Assembly (NCBI RefSeq): GCF_963667405.1
Contig: NZ_OY763408.1
Span: 2,379,757 to 2,443,756, forward strand
Source of the DNA: an uncultured Sphaerochaeta sp.
Lineage (GTDB): Bacteria > Spirochaetota > Spirochaetia > Sphaerochaetales > Sphaerochaetaceae
Reading direction: 5' to 3'
Length of the DNA stretch: 64,000 bases
This document shows positions 1 through 8,816 of the stretch, in pieces. The number at the start of each line of letters is the position of its first letter. Position 1 is the stretch's first letter. The notes beneath the pieces were generated by a model, which had not been told where the DNA came from, ran no database searches, and was given only the letters and a program-made list of their open reading frames with translations. A program made the position numbers and the translations under genes.

Positions 1-803
1 GTAATCCCCAGCAGCAGGGTGATGAGGTTGACCAATACCGTCTGGGCTGCAGTGGAAAGCGAGTCGAGAACCGTGCACTCGCGAATCAGGTTGCCGAACA
101 TCAGCATTCCCACCAAGGAGACTGATGCAGGGGCGATGTAACCGGCCACCATCGTCACGATGATCGGAAAGAGAATCTTCGACCGTTTGGAAACGGAACG
201 AGGATTGTACGGCATGTGGATCATCCGCTCTTTCTTGGTTGTCACCAGCTTGATGGCGAAGGGTTGGATGATCGGCACCAAGGCCATGTAGGAGTAGGCG
301 GCAATGGCAATCGGTCCTATGTAGGTGCTTCCCAGTACTTGGCTTACCAGTATAGAGGTAGGTCCGTCGGCAGCCCCGATGATGCCGATTGAGGCGGCAT
401 CCACAAGACTGAAGCCAAACAGCGTTGCCAACGAGATGGTGGCAAAAATACCCCACTGGGCTGCAGCGCCGAAGAGAATGAGCTTGGGATTGGCCAACAA
501 CGGTCCGAAGTCGATCATCGCCCCAATGCCGATGAAGAGCAGAAGCGGCATTGCCTCCGCAGCCTCAATGCCAAAATGGAACAACCAGTCCAGGATTCCG
601 GGCACCTCACCGATGCCAACCATCATCTGATTGACGGCCCCTGAGAAGGGAAGATTGACCAAAATGGCCCCGAAGCCCATCGGAAGCAGCAAGGATGGCT
701 CCAATTTTTTGGCGATCGCCAGATAGATGAGAAGACCACCAACACCAAACATCACCAATTGCTTCCACGTGGTGCTGAGCAGTCCATCCAACAAGAAGTC
801 CAT
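1..803 (-). CDS. Sodium-pump decarboxylase beta subunit (OadB family), 3' end cut off
   Basis: Membrane subunit that couples decarboxylation of a biotin-bound carboxyl group to Na+ export. The reverse-strand reading from ATG at 803 gives 267 residues of a very hydrophobic protein and runs off the window. The loop reading GAADGPTSI, around residue 150, matches the conserved GGADGPT-type motif of OadB/GcdB/MmdB, which lies near the Na+-binding aspartate. Alpha and gamma subunits are not upstream of it, so they must lie elsewhere. The region upstream of the start has only a weak G-run (GGGGG) as a ribosome site. The substrate (oxaloacetate, glutaconyl-CoA or methylmalonyl-CoA) cannot be told from the beta subunit. 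Confidence 0.9.
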   Translation of the reverse strand, partial: MDFLLDGLLSTTWKQLVMFGVGGLLIYLAIAKKLEPSLLLPMGFGAILVNLPFSGAVNQMMVGIGEVPGILDWLFHFGIEAAEAMPLLLFIGIGAMIDFGPLLANPKLILFGAAAQWGIFATISLATLFGFSLVDAASIGIIGAADGPTSILVSQVLGSTYIGPIAIAAYSYMALVPIIQPFAIKLVTTKKERMIHMPYNPRSVSKRSKILFPIIVTMVAGYIAPASVSLVGMLMFGNLIRECTVLDSLSTAAQTVLVNLITLLLGI

Positions 804-932
804 AGAGAACCCCCAGGGAGAAGAATGGGGGGAGAAGTTGACTTCGCACAATGGCTATGAAGCTCCCCCAACGCAATTCATGATAGAGGGTGGATGGGCT
901 TAGGTCAAATAAATACCATGAAGAATCAGGAA

Positions 933-961
933 TTGAATGAGACCCAAGCTTATCGTATAGT
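933..961 (+). promoter_or_regulatory. Promoter of the GNAT gene, leaderless geometry
   Basis: TTGAAT at 933-938, a 17-base spacer and TATAGT at 956-961. The ATG follows only six bases later (968), so transcription should begin at or next to the start codon. No ribosome binding site could fit. Confidence 0.6.
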
Positions 962-967
962 AGCTGC

Positions 968-1765
968 ATGCATACACCACACAAGCTATCCAACGCAGAC
1001 ATTCCGGCAGTTCTTGCCTATATCGCACCCGAGCGGGAAATCAATCTCTTCATTGAGGGGGACATCGAACTGTACGGCCTGGAACGTGATGCAGTGGAGC
1101 TGTTTGCCTTCGGCGATGACTGGGACAGCTTGCTGCTGCGCTATTATGAGAACTACATGCTGGCAAGCAACAAGGCAAACCCAGAACTTGCAGGGGTTGC
1201 ATCCTTCCTGAAAGAGCGGAAGATGCTCTGCCTCAGTGCTAAGGAAGCGTACTTGCTGCAGATGCAACCCTACTTTCCGGCAACCAAGGTGCAGGGAACC
1301 TACCTGTGCAAACTCGACAAGGCCTCATTCAGGCCCAAACCGGGAGGGATGCAGAAACCTCTTCAGCTGGGACCCGATCATGCCGGTGCAATCGTGGGTC
1401 TGTACAAGCAGATAGAGGAGTTTGCCAAGCCCTACCTCGAGCATGAGGAGGAGAAAACCGAGCAGACCCGGGATAATTATGAGAAAGGATGCATCGGCTT
1501 CGGCATCTTCGAGGATGACAAGCTTGTCTGCACTGCCAACATCACCGCCCGGACACAGAGCGGTGCCATGATCATCGGGGTTGCCACCCTCCCTGAATAC
1601 CGGAAAAAGGGGTATGCATCACAGGTGATGAGTGAGTTGTGCAGGCAGTGCTTTGCCGAAGGGATGGGTTTCCTCTGCCTCTTCTATGACAATCCGCTTG
1701 CCGGAGAGCTCTATCACAGCATGGGCTTCGAGACGATCGGGCGTTGGGCCATGATGAGATTCTGA
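968..1765 (+). CDS. GNAT-family N-acetyltransferase
   Basis: Predicted acetyl-CoA-dependent acetyltransferase, 265 residues. The C-terminal half holds the GNAT core: motif A reads GVATLPEYRKKGYAS at residues 204-218, with the R-x-x-G-x-A pyrophosphate-binding loop, followed by the FYDNPLAGELYHSMGFE helix typical of motif B. The first ~125 residues are an extra N-terminal domain, as in two-domain GNATs whose first half is degenerate. The acceptor substrate is unknown. It stands alone, divergent from the oadB-like gene and convergent, six bases apart, with the transaldolase-like gene. The start at 968 is set by the -10 box directly before it. Confidence 0.85.
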   Translation: MHTPHKLSNADIPAVLAYIAPEREINLFIEGDIELYGLERDAVELFAFGDDWDSLLLRYYENYMLASNKANPELAGVASFLKERKMLCLSAKEAYLLQMQPYFPATKVQGTYLCKLDKASFRPKPGGMQKPLQLGPDHAGAIVGLYKQIEEFAKPYLEHEEEKTEQTRDNYEKGCIGFGIFEDDKLVCTANITARTQSGAMIIGVATLPEYRKKGYASQVMSELCRQCFAEGMGFLCLFYDNPLAGELYHSMGFETIGRWAMMRF

Positions 1766-1771
1766 GTCGTC

Positions 1772-2449
1772 CTAGAGGTCCAGAAGAGCCTTGTCACCAT
1801 AGACTTTCCGCCAGTCTTCGGCAAAGTCCTGGACCGCCTTCCTGATTGAGGGCATCGCAAGGCCGGTTGAGAGGAGCTCAGGCTTTACGGTGCAGCATCC
1901 TGCCCCACTGGCATAGGCCGTGGTTACTTCGGCAACATTGCGGAAGCTTGCAGCCAGAACCTGGGTAGAGCTGGTGTTGGTCCACAACAGGCTTGCCAGT
2001 TCTCTGATGACACGGCTGGCATCGATGTCCAGATTCAGCATTCTGTCGTAAAAAACAGCTATGTATCGGGCACCGGAGAGCATCGCAAGGATTCCTTGCA
2101 TCGTAGAGAAAACCGTGGAAGCGGTTACCTGCAACCCCTCTGAGGCAAGTATCTTGATCACCTTGAGCCCCTCTTCGGTCACCGGGACGGCAAGAAAGGT
2201 CTGATCTCCCAATTTCGAACAGAGATGGTGCGCTTCCTTGATCATCGTCGAAGCATCACGGCCAGTAAGCTGTACGTGAAGATCGCGCTTTTCCCCGATC
2301 AGGGCCCTGATGGCGCACAGGTGGCTCACCACATCCTGTCGCCCCAAGGAAGCGAGCATCGAGGGATTGGTGGTGACCCCTTTGATCGGATAGTACTCCA
2401 AGGCATGGCCGATTGCAGTGATATCGGCACTGTCCAGCAAGATGTCCAT
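1772..2449 (-). CDS. Transaldolase/fructose-6-phosphate aldolase-like protein lacking the Schiff-base lysine
   Basis: A 225-residue protein of the short FSA/TalC transaldolase family, a TIM-barrel aldolase fold. The family marks LDSAD (residues 5-9), GVTTNPS (24-30) and VLAASFRN are all present. At the position of the catalytic lysine (K85 of E. coli FsaA, in VKVPVT) this protein reads LAVPVT, with alanine at residue 87. The substitution is plain in the nucleotide sequence. The protein may therefore be inactive as a lyase or have another role. Start chosen at ATG 2449, preceded by AGAGGA; an upstream in-frame start would add 18 residues unlike the family. It is divergent from the AraC gene. 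Confidence 0.85.
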   Translation of the reverse strand: MDILLDSADITAIGHALEYYPIKGVTTNPSMLASLGRQDVVSHLCAIRALIGEKRDLHVQLTGRDASTMIKEAHHLCSKLGDQTFLAVPVTEEGLKVIKILASEGLQVTASTVFSTMQGILAMLSGARYIAVFYDRMLNLDIDASRVIRELASLLWTNTSSTQVLAASFRNVAEVTTAYASGAGCCTVKPELLSTGLAMPSIRKAVQDFAEDWRKVYGDKALLDL

Positions 2450-2520
2450 GGCCGTTCCTCTCTTCTCTGAGTGCAGTGTGCCACACAACACGATGAGGGG
2501 CAATCATTGCCCCCCTGTCC

Positions 2521-2549
2521 TTGACAAACACTTTTTGATATACAACCAT
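2521..2549 (+). promoter_or_regulatory. Possible promoter of the AraC-type regulator
   Basis: A perfect TTGACA at 2521-2526, 17 bases, then a poor -10 (AACCAT, 2544-2549) six bases before ATG 2556. The spacing equals that of the other leaderless candidates here, but the -10 matches the consensus at only three of six positions. Confidence 0.35.
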
Positions 2550-2555
2550 GTCGGC

Positions 2556-3419
2556 ATGAGCGAAACCATTCTTGACGAAAGTTCCTTCTTCTATGAACCT
2601 GCCATGCAACTGAAAGTCATCAAACGGGACCCTGAGCTCCCGTACCGGTTGCATAGCCATGAATTTCACGAGCTTGTCTTTGTGGTGAGCGGACGGGGTA
2701 TCAACTTTACCAAGGATGAAGAGTTCATGCTGCGCGAAGGCTCGGTCTTCTTTGTCCCCCCTGGCCTCGAACACGGGTACAAGCATGTAGAGAATCTTGT
2801 GCTCTACAACATCATCTATGGGCGCAACCTCGTGAGCCGCCACGCATTGGATCTCACGGAGCTGCCCGGCTATTGCTCCATCTTCCTGCAGGCCGACACC
2901 ATCCCCAGCCTCTCGCTCTCCCCTTCCCAGATTGCGGAGTTGCTTCCTCTCATCCAATTGATGGAGAAGGAGGCTGATGACCAGAGTTATGGATCGGGTT
3001 CACGAACACTCGCCTATGCCTATCTTATTGAACTGCTCGTCTCTCTGGCGCGCATCTATGACCAAACGCCCAATGAGGCAAACCAAACCGCTCGCAGGCT
3101 CTGGGAGGTCATCTCTTATATGGACAACCATCTTGACCAGGCTCTCTCAACAGAAGAACTGAAGGATGTAGCCAATATGAGCACCAGCACCCTCAACCGC
3201 TGCTTCAAGCAGAGCACCGGACTCTCCCCCATTGAGTTCCACATCCACAAGCGCATTGCCTATGCCTGCTCACTCATCCAGAAGCGAGGCCTCTCAATGG
3301 CACAGGTCAGCGAAGCCAGCGGCTTCAACGACCCCAACTATTTTTCCAGGCAGTTCCGCAAGGTCATGGGCATGAGCCCCAAGCAGTACCAGCGGATCTT
3401 TACCAGCAGGTTTACCTAA
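2556..3419 (+). CDS. AraC/XylS-family transcriptional regulator with cupin domain
   Basis: A 287-residue sugar-type regulator. Residues ~15-110 form a cupin-like effector domain (YRLHSHEFHELVFVVSGRG, then FFVPPGLEHGYKH). Residues ~185-285 hold two helix-turn-helix motifs of the AraC type, ending in GFNDPNYFSRQFRKVMGMSP, a near-consensus second HTH signature. The layout resembles RhaS/RhaR and MelR. The start is put at ATG 2556 because the cupin domain begins soon after; longer in-frame reading upstream looks non-coding. No ribosome binding site precedes it. Its target is unknown; the divergent transaldolase-like gene is the nearest candidate. Its 3' end overlaps the SulP gene by 8 bases tail to tail. 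Confidence 0.88.
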   Translation: MSETILDESSFFYEPAMQLKVIKRDPELPYRLHSHEFHELVFVVSGRGINFTKDEEFMLREGSVFFVPPGLEHGYKHVENLVLYNIIYGRNLVSRHALDLTELPGYCSIFLQADTIPSLSLSPSQIAELLPLIQLMEKEADDQSYGSGSRTLAYAYLIELLVSLARIYDQTPNEANQTARRLWEVISYMDNHLDQALSTEELKDVANMSTSTLNRCFKQSTGLSPIEFHIHKRIAYACSLIQKRGLSMAQVSEASGFNDPNYFSRQFRKVMGMSPKQYQRIFTSRFT

Positions 3420-5022
3420 GCGACTCAAGGGCGGTGACAGCACTACTGAAGAACTTATCCTCTCCTGCAAGGCTGACAAAGTCCAGCCGCTTCATCAGGG
3501 TGAGGACAGGCGCCTGCACACCGCAGAACAGGACATCCACCTCACGCGTTCTGCACAGCAGTACGATTTCGGTGAACTCGTTGATCGAGCTGTGGTCTAT
3601 CGTCGGCACCCCACGGAGGCTGAATATGATCCGCTCAACTCCCTCTCCCAGCAGCTTCTCCACCACCTTGGTGAGTTGGTCCTGACTGCCGAAGAAGAGC
3701 GAGCCGTCGACATACACCACCTTGGTGTGCTTGTCGTACTCGCCCAACTCACTGGTTACCGGATCGATCTCAATGGAGATGCGATGGCTGCGGACAATGA
3801 ACATGACCATCGAGAAGATGATGCCGATGAGAATTGCAATGGTGAGATCGAACACCACCGTTGCTATCATGGTGATCAGATACTGGCTCATCGAGGTCTT
3901 GATGCGCTTGCTGAAGATCTGGCGGATCGAATGCCACTCGTTCATTCTCCAGGAGGTTACCAGCAGCACCCCGGCAAGGGATGCGAGCGGAATCCTGCTC
4001 ATGAAGGGAGAGAGCAGGAACATCGAAGCGAGCAGGCCAAGGGCATGGATGATGCTGGTCAGGCGGGTCTGCTGACCGCTCTTGATTGCAACCGAAGTGC
4101 GGGCAATCGCTGCGGTTGCAGGGATTCCCCCAAAGAAGGGGATGATCACATTGCCGATGCCCTGGGCGAAGAGCTCCTGGGTAGCATTGAGTTTCTCGCC
4201 TCTCATCTTCCCACCTGAAGAGCCGCACAACAGGCTCTCCACCATCCCCAAGGCAGCGATGGAAATCGCAGGGGAGAGGTAGGGAAGCAAGGTGGCAAGG
4301 CTGAGTGAGCCGAAGTGAAGACGGTTCTCGCCAAGCAGGGAACGGGGAATGGCACCCACTTCACCGACAGGAAGATCCAAGACCATCTGCAGCACAAGGG
4401 TGACGATGATGCCCAACAGGCTCGCAGGGAAGCGCGCATTCCACTTCTTCGGCCAAAGTACCATCAACAGGATGACCAACAGGCCGTAGAACAGGGTGGG
4501 CAACTGCACCGAAAAGCCCAGTTCAGAGTAGGAAATCAGTTTCTCGATGGCACTCTCCCCTGCACTGGTGGTGCCAAAGAAGTTGTCGATCTGGCCGAGA
4601 GCGATGATGACGGCGATACCACTGGTAAAACCGGTGACCACCGGGCTGGGGATGTAACTGACCAGAGCACCCACTTTCAGAAGTGCAGCGATGAGGAGAA
4701 TGAGGCCACTGAGAAAGCCTGCGATGAAAACACCTTCCACCCCGTGGCGTACGGAGAGGGAGATGAGAATCGCTGCCATTGCTCCGGTAGGACCGGAAAT
4801 CTGGAAGGAAGCTCCCCCCAAAGCACCGATGATCAGGCCTGCCAGAATGGCCGTAATCAGGCCGCTGGCGGCATCAAGGCCCGAGCTCACCCCAAAGGCC
4901 AGGGCAAGCGGAAGCGCCACTGCCGTGACGGTCAGACCTGCAAGCAAATCCTTCGAAAAAGCATTGGCGTTATAACCGGAAAATTCACGTTTGATATCCC
5001 CAAGAAACCGAAGCTGTCCCAT
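3412..5022 (-). CDS. SulP-family anion transporter with STAS domain
   Basis: A 536-residue inner-membrane anion permease (sulfate, bicarbonate or dicarboxylate; the substrate is not readable). The N-terminal ~400 residues contain the transmembrane core, with the family pattern LLAGLTVTAVALPLALAFG and the FQISGPTGAMAAIL segment. The C-terminal ~110 residues form a cytoplasmic STAS domain (VDGSLFFGS, VPTIDHSSINEF). Length is normal for bacterial SulP proteins. GAGAGGAGTGGGG upstream of ATG 5022 supplies the ribosome site. The next gene on the strand (glyoxalase) ends 83 bases upstream, so it may be read with the MBL-glyoxalase pair. Confidence 0.93.
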   Translation of the reverse strand: MGQLRFLGDIKREFSGYNANAFSKDLLAGLTVTAVALPLALAFGVSSGLDAASGLITAILAGLIIGALGGASFQISGPTGAMAAILISLSVRHGVEGVFIAGFLSGLILLIAALLKVGALVSYIPSPVVTGFTSGIAVIIALGQIDNFFGTTSAGESAIEKLISYSELGFSVQLPTLFYGLLVILLMVLWPKKWNARFPASLLGIIVTLVLQMVLDLPVGEVGAIPRSLLGENRLHFGSLSLATLLPYLSPAISIAALGMVESLLCGSSGGKMRGEKLNATQELFAQGIGNVIIPFFGGIPATAAIARTSVAIKSGQQTRLTSIIHALGLLASMFLLSPFMSRIPLASLAGVLLVTSWRMNEWHSIRQIFSKRIKTSMSQYLITMIATVVFDLTIAILIGIIFSMVMFIVRSHRISIEIDPVTSELGEYDKHTKVVYVDGSLFFGSQDQLTKVVEKLLGEGVERIIFSLRGVPTIDHSSINEFTEIVLLCRTREVDVLFCGVQAPVLTLMKRLDFVSLAGEDKFFSSAVTALESLR

Positions 5023-5105
5023 AGTAGTTCCCCACTCCTCTCAAATCGAGCGAAGCATAGTCCTTTCGCACAGGAAGCTCAAGCCACCAGGAGTATGGAA
5101 AGACC

Positions 5106-5480
5106 CTATTTTCTGACTGGCACAATCTCCAACCAATAGCCGTCGGGGTCAGAGATGAAGTAGATGCCCATCTTCTTGTTCTCATAGCAGATGCATCCCA
5201 TCTCACGGTGCTTTTCCCTGGCTGCTTCCAGGTCATCGGTCTGGAACGCAAGGTGGAACTCATTGTCCCCCAGGTTGTAGGTACCTTTCTCCCAATTGCG
5301 CAGCCAAGTGAGTTCAAGCTGGTGTTTCGACTCCCCATCTCCGAGGAAAACCAGGATGAAGGAACCATCCTCAGCGACCTTTCGCTTCACTTCCACCAAG
5401 CCAAGGGCTTCCTGGTAGAATGCCAGGGACTTGTCGAGATCCGTTACATTGAAATTGTTATGGACAAACCGGAAATTCAT
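5106..5480 (-). CDS. gloA: Glyoxalase I-like lactoylglutathione lyase
   Basis: A 124-residue single-domain vicinal-oxygen-chelate enzyme, predicted to isomerise the methylglyoxal-thiol hemithioacetal. All four metal ligands of glyoxalase I can be placed: H7, E56, H76 and E118. The family patterns DLDKSLAFYQEALGL and SDPDGYWLEIV are clear. Start at ATG 5480 because GGAGGA lies six bases upstream; the ATG at 5492 sits at that ribosome site. The start overlaps the stop of the metallo-hydrolase gene by 4 bases (ATGA), so the two are translationally coupled. The thiol partner in spirochaetes may not be glutathione. Confidence 0.9.
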   Translation of the reverse strand: MNFRFVHNNFNVTDLDKSLAFYQEALGLVEVKRKVAEDGSFILVFLGDGESKHQLELTWLRNWEKGTYNLGDNEFHLAFQTDDLEAAREKHREMGCICYENKKMGIYFISDPDGYWLEIVPVRK

Positions 5481-6166
5481 TCTATCCTCCATGTCTGCGG
5501 TTCAGCGTGCAAGACAGTGACCGCAGTATTCAGGTTGTGTTCTTTCAGCTCTCGTGCAAGACGGGAGCAGAGCTCATACGCTCCCCAGAGGTGCATCGGC
5601 ACCAAGTGATGTACCGAAATCCGCTCCAAAAGGTCCTTTGCCCCCAGGCTGTAGGCGTCCTCAAGCCGGGGATCGACAGGAACAAAAGCAACATCAAGCG
5701 TGAGGGGGAGCAAACGCAGCTCCTGATGGTAGTCTTCCTCCATCTGACGATTGTACGCCTCACTCTCCCCATTCCAGTGCCAGTGGTTCAGGTCCCCTGC
5801 AAAGTAGAGGGTCTTCCCCTCCACCTCCAGGATGAAGGCAACCCCCTCATCGGTGGATTTGAGGGTCCTGATGGCTATGCCTTCAACCTCTGCCTCCTCA
5901 TAGGGACCAAGCCACACCACAGACTCCAATCCGGCTGCATGGTGGGTAGCGATGTCGGAGGAGAGGACGAAGGTCGTCCTGCCCTCCCGCTTTGCAAGTC
6001 CAAAAATCTCGGGACTGAAGTGGTCCCCATGCCGATGGCTGGCAAACACCACCAGAGGCTTGTCCAAAGAAGGAAGCTCCAAAGAGCCCTTGGTGTAGTC
6101 GAAGAGCAGAAAGACGTTCCCTGTTTCCAACAAAAAGGCACTATGGCCCAGATAGGTACAATCCAT
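5477..6166 (-). CDS. MBL-fold metallo-hydrolase (UlaG/UPF0173-like)
   Basis: A 229-residue metallo-beta-lactamase-fold hydrolase. The metal site H44-x-H46-x-D48-H49 is present (SHRHGDHFS), as is the later YFAGDLNHWHW segment with a bridging aspartate. The short length and the N-terminal MDCTYLGHSAFLLETG pattern match the UPF0173/UlaG-like branch rather than beta-lactamases or glyoxalase II. Coupled by an ATGA overlap to the glyoxalase gene, it might act on a related metabolite, but that is inference. Start at ATG 6166; a TTG nine codons upstream is possible but less likely. It has no clear ribosome site and shows the leaderless promoter spacing. Confidence 0.82.
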   Translation of the reverse strand: MDCTYLGHSAFLLETGNVFLLFDYTKGSLELPSLDKPLVVFASHRHGDHFSPEIFGLAKREGRTTFVLSSDIATHHAAGLESVVWLGPYEEAEVEGIAIRTLKSTDEGVAFILEVEGKTLYFAGDLNHWHWNGESEAYNRQMEEDYHQELRLLPLTLDVAFVPVDPRLEDAYSLGAKDLLERISVHHLVPMHLWGAYELCSRLARELKEHNLNTAVTVLHAEPQTWRIE

Positions 6167-6172
6167 ACCATA

Positions 6173-6201
6173 ACCATGGACGAACAAACCCAACGTGTCA
6201 A
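6173..6201 (-). promoter_or_regulatory. Possible promoter of the MBL-glyoxalase pair
   Basis: On the reverse strand TTGACA (6201-6196) is followed after 17 bases by CATGGT (6178-6173), six bases before the ATG. The -35 is perfect and the -10 weak. Confidence 0.4.
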
Positions 6202-6244
6202 GGTCAGATAAGCTGTGCTATAGTGAACCGCAGGGAGGATGCAT

Positions 6245-7018
6245 ATGCAAATCAGTGTGGTGAATCAGGAGAATCAGGTGTTGGCAACCAGCCGCCCGTG
6301 CGGATACGGGGTCGCCTTGGAGTACAAGCAGAGCTATCAGGCAGGTGATACCGTCCTCCTGACCATCGAGGAAGTTGGGCTGTATGAACTGCAGATCGAC
6401 GAATGCCTGGGAACATGCATCGTCCACCTTGAACAGGAAGCCCGCTTCCAAATCCCCACCGAGGCGGAGAAACGAACCTGTTATCCCAAGCTTGCATTCA
6501 CCGGTGATTGCCATCTGATGACCCTCACTCCCTTCACACCCACAGAGCGCAGGAACCTTGCCCTGAATGTCTATGACCATCACCAGGCCAAAGGTATCCA
6601 TCCCCATGCAAGTGCCAATGTGGAGACACGAGGGGAGATGGTATTCGCCGCTCGCAATGCCATCGATGGTGTGTTCGCCAACCACAGCCATGGCGACTAT
6701 CCCTATGCAAGCTGGGGCATCAACCGCGATCCCAAAGCAGAGATGCGCATTGAATTCGGCCGCAGCGTCATCGCCGACGAGATCCGGCTCACCCTGCGTG
6801 CCGACTGGCCGCATGACAGCTGGTGGACCGAGGCAGTGGTGACCGACAGCAACGGAAAGCGGTATGTACTCCCTCTGACCAAGAGCCCGCTCCCCCAAGT
6901 CTTCCCGATAGAACCGACCTCAATGACTTCCCTCACCTTGGGCGAGCTGAAAAAGGCTGATGATCCGTCACCCTTCCCCGCCCTCACCCAGATTGAAGTC
7001 TGGGGAACCGAAGCATAA
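6245..7018 (+). CDS. Conserved hypothetical protein, possible carbohydrate-binding fold
   Basis: A 257-residue cytoplasmic protein with no signal peptide. Residues ~1-85 look like a small beta domain. The remainder contains NAIDGVFANHSHGDYPYASWG and RIEFGRSVIADEIRLTLRADWPHDSWW, a pattern like discoidin/F5-8C sugar-binding domains (ligand-exposed aromatic and histidine loops, then a beta-sandwich ending EVWG). I do not recognise a named family. It ends three bases from the convergent beta-glucuronidase gene, so a carbohydrate role is plausible but unproven. Start at ATG 6245, seven bases after GGGAGG; the ATG at 6239 is too close to that site. A TATAGT at 6210-6215 may be its -10. Confidence 0.7.
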   Translation: MQISVVNQENQVLATSRPCGYGVALEYKQSYQAGDTVLLTIEEVGLYELQIDECLGTCIVHLEQEARFQIPTEAEKRTCYPKLAFTGDCHLMTLTPFTPTERRNLALNVYDHHQAKGIHPHASANVETRGEMVFAARNAIDGVFANHSHGDYPYASWGINRDPKAEMRIEFGRSVIADEIRLTLRADWPHDSWWTEAVVTDSNGKRYVLPLTKSPLPQVFPIEPTSMTSLTLGELKKADDPSPFPALTQIEVWGTEA

Positions 7019-7021
7019 AGG

Positions 7022-8770
7022 TTATCTTCCCAAAGTCTTCAGGTTCTCATACTGCTTTTGGACCACCTGGTAGGCGAGTTTGTGATGCCGCCTCCGTTCA
7101 TCCAGCAAACCCTTGCGGTTGTACCCCATCTGGTAGCGGTTCATCCGCCTGGGCGAACGGAAGTCGTAGAGAATCCAGGCAAAGGTGCCTTGGATGTATC
7201 CTGTCCTGAGGATGCGCGCAAACTGGCGTTGGTAGACTGAGGCCTGCTTCTCCTCCGAGAAGAGGGCCTCCTTCGCATCATGAAAACCTGACTTCGCCCC
7301 GGCCCCGAACTCGGTCACCAGTACCGGTTTGTCCTTGGCAGAATTGGCAAGCAGCGTTTCCAGCTTGGCCCAGTCCCCATCATACCAGCCGTAGTACTCG
7401 TTCAGGCCGATGACATCCAGCTTCTCCTCCAGCCTATCCTCGATGCACAGCTTCGCCTCATTCACCAGACAAGCCGCTCCCACCAGACGGGAAGGGTCGA
7501 GGGTATGCGCAAGGTCAGCCAAAGAGGACATGAAGGCAAGCCTGTCATCCGTATCAGGATTCTCGTTGCCCACCGACCAGATGATGACACTGCCTCGGTT
7601 GCGGTCACGGACGATCAACTCGGAGAGCTGGTTTTGGGCACTTGCCAAGGTCTGCTGCTCGGCAAAGGCCAAGCCCCAGTAAACGGCTATTTCCTCCCAC
7701 AACAGCAGTCCCAGCTCATCGGCAAGCTTGGCCATCAGGCGGTGGTGGGGATAGTGGGAGAGCCGGATGCAGTTGCAGCCCAGGCTTTTCGCCTCATCAA
7801 GGCTGCGCCTGAGCAGGTTCTCATTGACGAAGCGCCCGAAATCGGGATGGTCCTCATGCAGGCAGACGCCCCGGAGGAACAGCTCTTTCCCATTGAGCAG
7901 CATTGCTGTCTTCTCGGTCTTGATCAGACGCAGTCCAATCAGGTCTTCCACCCTATCCTCATCTGCAACGAAGGCAAACCGATACCGGACAGGGTCCTCC
8001 ACACTCCATGCTGTGCCCGTGAAAGGAACAATCAGCGTAGCCTTCCCCTCCTCACAGCTCAGGGTCTCCTCAAGGCCCAATTCAGGGCAGCGTACCTCTA
8101 CCGGCACAGAATCCGAGCACTCCACCTCGATGGAGAGGGTGTTCTCGTCAACAAGATGGACAAACCACCGCTTGATGAAAACAGCCGGCAGGGCAACGAG
8201 GGAGACCTCACGATAGATGCCCCCATAGTTGAACCAATCGGTATTGTCCGAAGGCACCGAGGTGGCAAGCCGTGAGTTGTTCACCGACAGCAGCAGATGA
8301 TTGGCAGGCTCAAGGAAATCGGTCACTTCGACCGAGAAGGGAGTGGAAGACCCCTCATGGAAGCCCAGGTAGTGACCATTGAGAAAGAGATAGGCACGGT
8401 TGGCCACTCCCTCAAAGCAGAGCCAATACCGCTTTTGGGCTTCCCTGGTACAGGCAAATCGTCGTTGGTAGAGCATCGTGCCCTCATAGAACTCCCACTT
8501 GGGGGTGAGGGTGTTCCAGCAGGAGGGAACGGTGGTCTCCTGCCACCCCTCGAAGTCACAATCCTGTGGGGAAGTAACGGGAGGCTTGTACGCAAACCAT
8601 CGTGCACGAAGGCAGGTATCATACTGGTCAGGGCAGAGTTGCCACGTACCGTCGAGGCTGAGCGCCTCACGATTTCCCGGATCGATCAGGGTCTCGCTGG
8701 TGATGCATTTCTGCTGATAGGGCTTGAGATAGGCTTGGTTGTGCAAATGGTCGAGATAGATGGTTTCCAT
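7022..8770 (-). CDS. Glycoside hydrolase family 2, probable beta-glucuronidase
   Basis: A 582-residue cytoplasmic GH2 enzyme. The order is sugar-binding jelly roll (~40-190), immunoglobulin-like domain (~195-285) and TIM barrel (~285-575). Acid/base E403 lies in VGNENPD and nucleophile E487 in VLVTEFGAG. Two features point to beta-glucuronidase rather than beta-galactosidase: the LNEYYGWY segment near 457, and an N-x-K motif at N551/K553 (YNRKGLLDERR), which in E. coli GUS contacts the glucuronate carboxylate. Length is near that of E. coli GUS. No ribosome site; TATCCT lies six bases upstream of the ATG, a weak case of the leaderless spacing seen elsewhere. Confidence 0.88.
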   Translation of the reverse strand: METIYLDHLHNQAYLKPYQQKCITSETLIDPGNREALSLDGTWQLCPDQYDTCLRARWFAYKPPVTSPQDCDFEGWQETTVPSCWNTLTPKWEFYEGTMLYQRRFACTREAQKRYWLCFEGVANRAYLFLNGHYLGFHEGSSTPFSVEVTDFLEPANHLLLSVNNSRLATSVPSDNTDWFNYGGIYREVSLVALPAVFIKRWFVHLVDENTLSIEVECSDSVPVEVRCPELGLEETLSCEEGKATLIVPFTGTAWSVEDPVRYRFAFVADEDRVEDLIGLRLIKTEKTAMLLNGKELFLRGVCLHEDHPDFGRFVNENLLRRSLDEAKSLGCNCIRLSHYPHHRLMAKLADELGLLLWEEIAVYWGLAFAEQQTLASAQNQLSELIVRDRNRGSVIIWSVGNENPDTDDRLAFMSSLADLAHTLDPSRLVGAACLVNEAKLCIEDRLEEKLDVIGLNEYYGWYDGDWAKLETLLANSAKDKPVLVTEFGAGAKSGFHDAKEALFSEEKQASVYQRQFARILRTGYIQGTFAWILYDFRSPRRMNRYQMGYNRKGLLDERRRHHKLAYQVVQKQYENLKTLGR

Positions 8771-8816
8771 GGCAAAAGGATACCATCACCTGTGATGGTT
8801 AGCCATCCCAAGCCGC

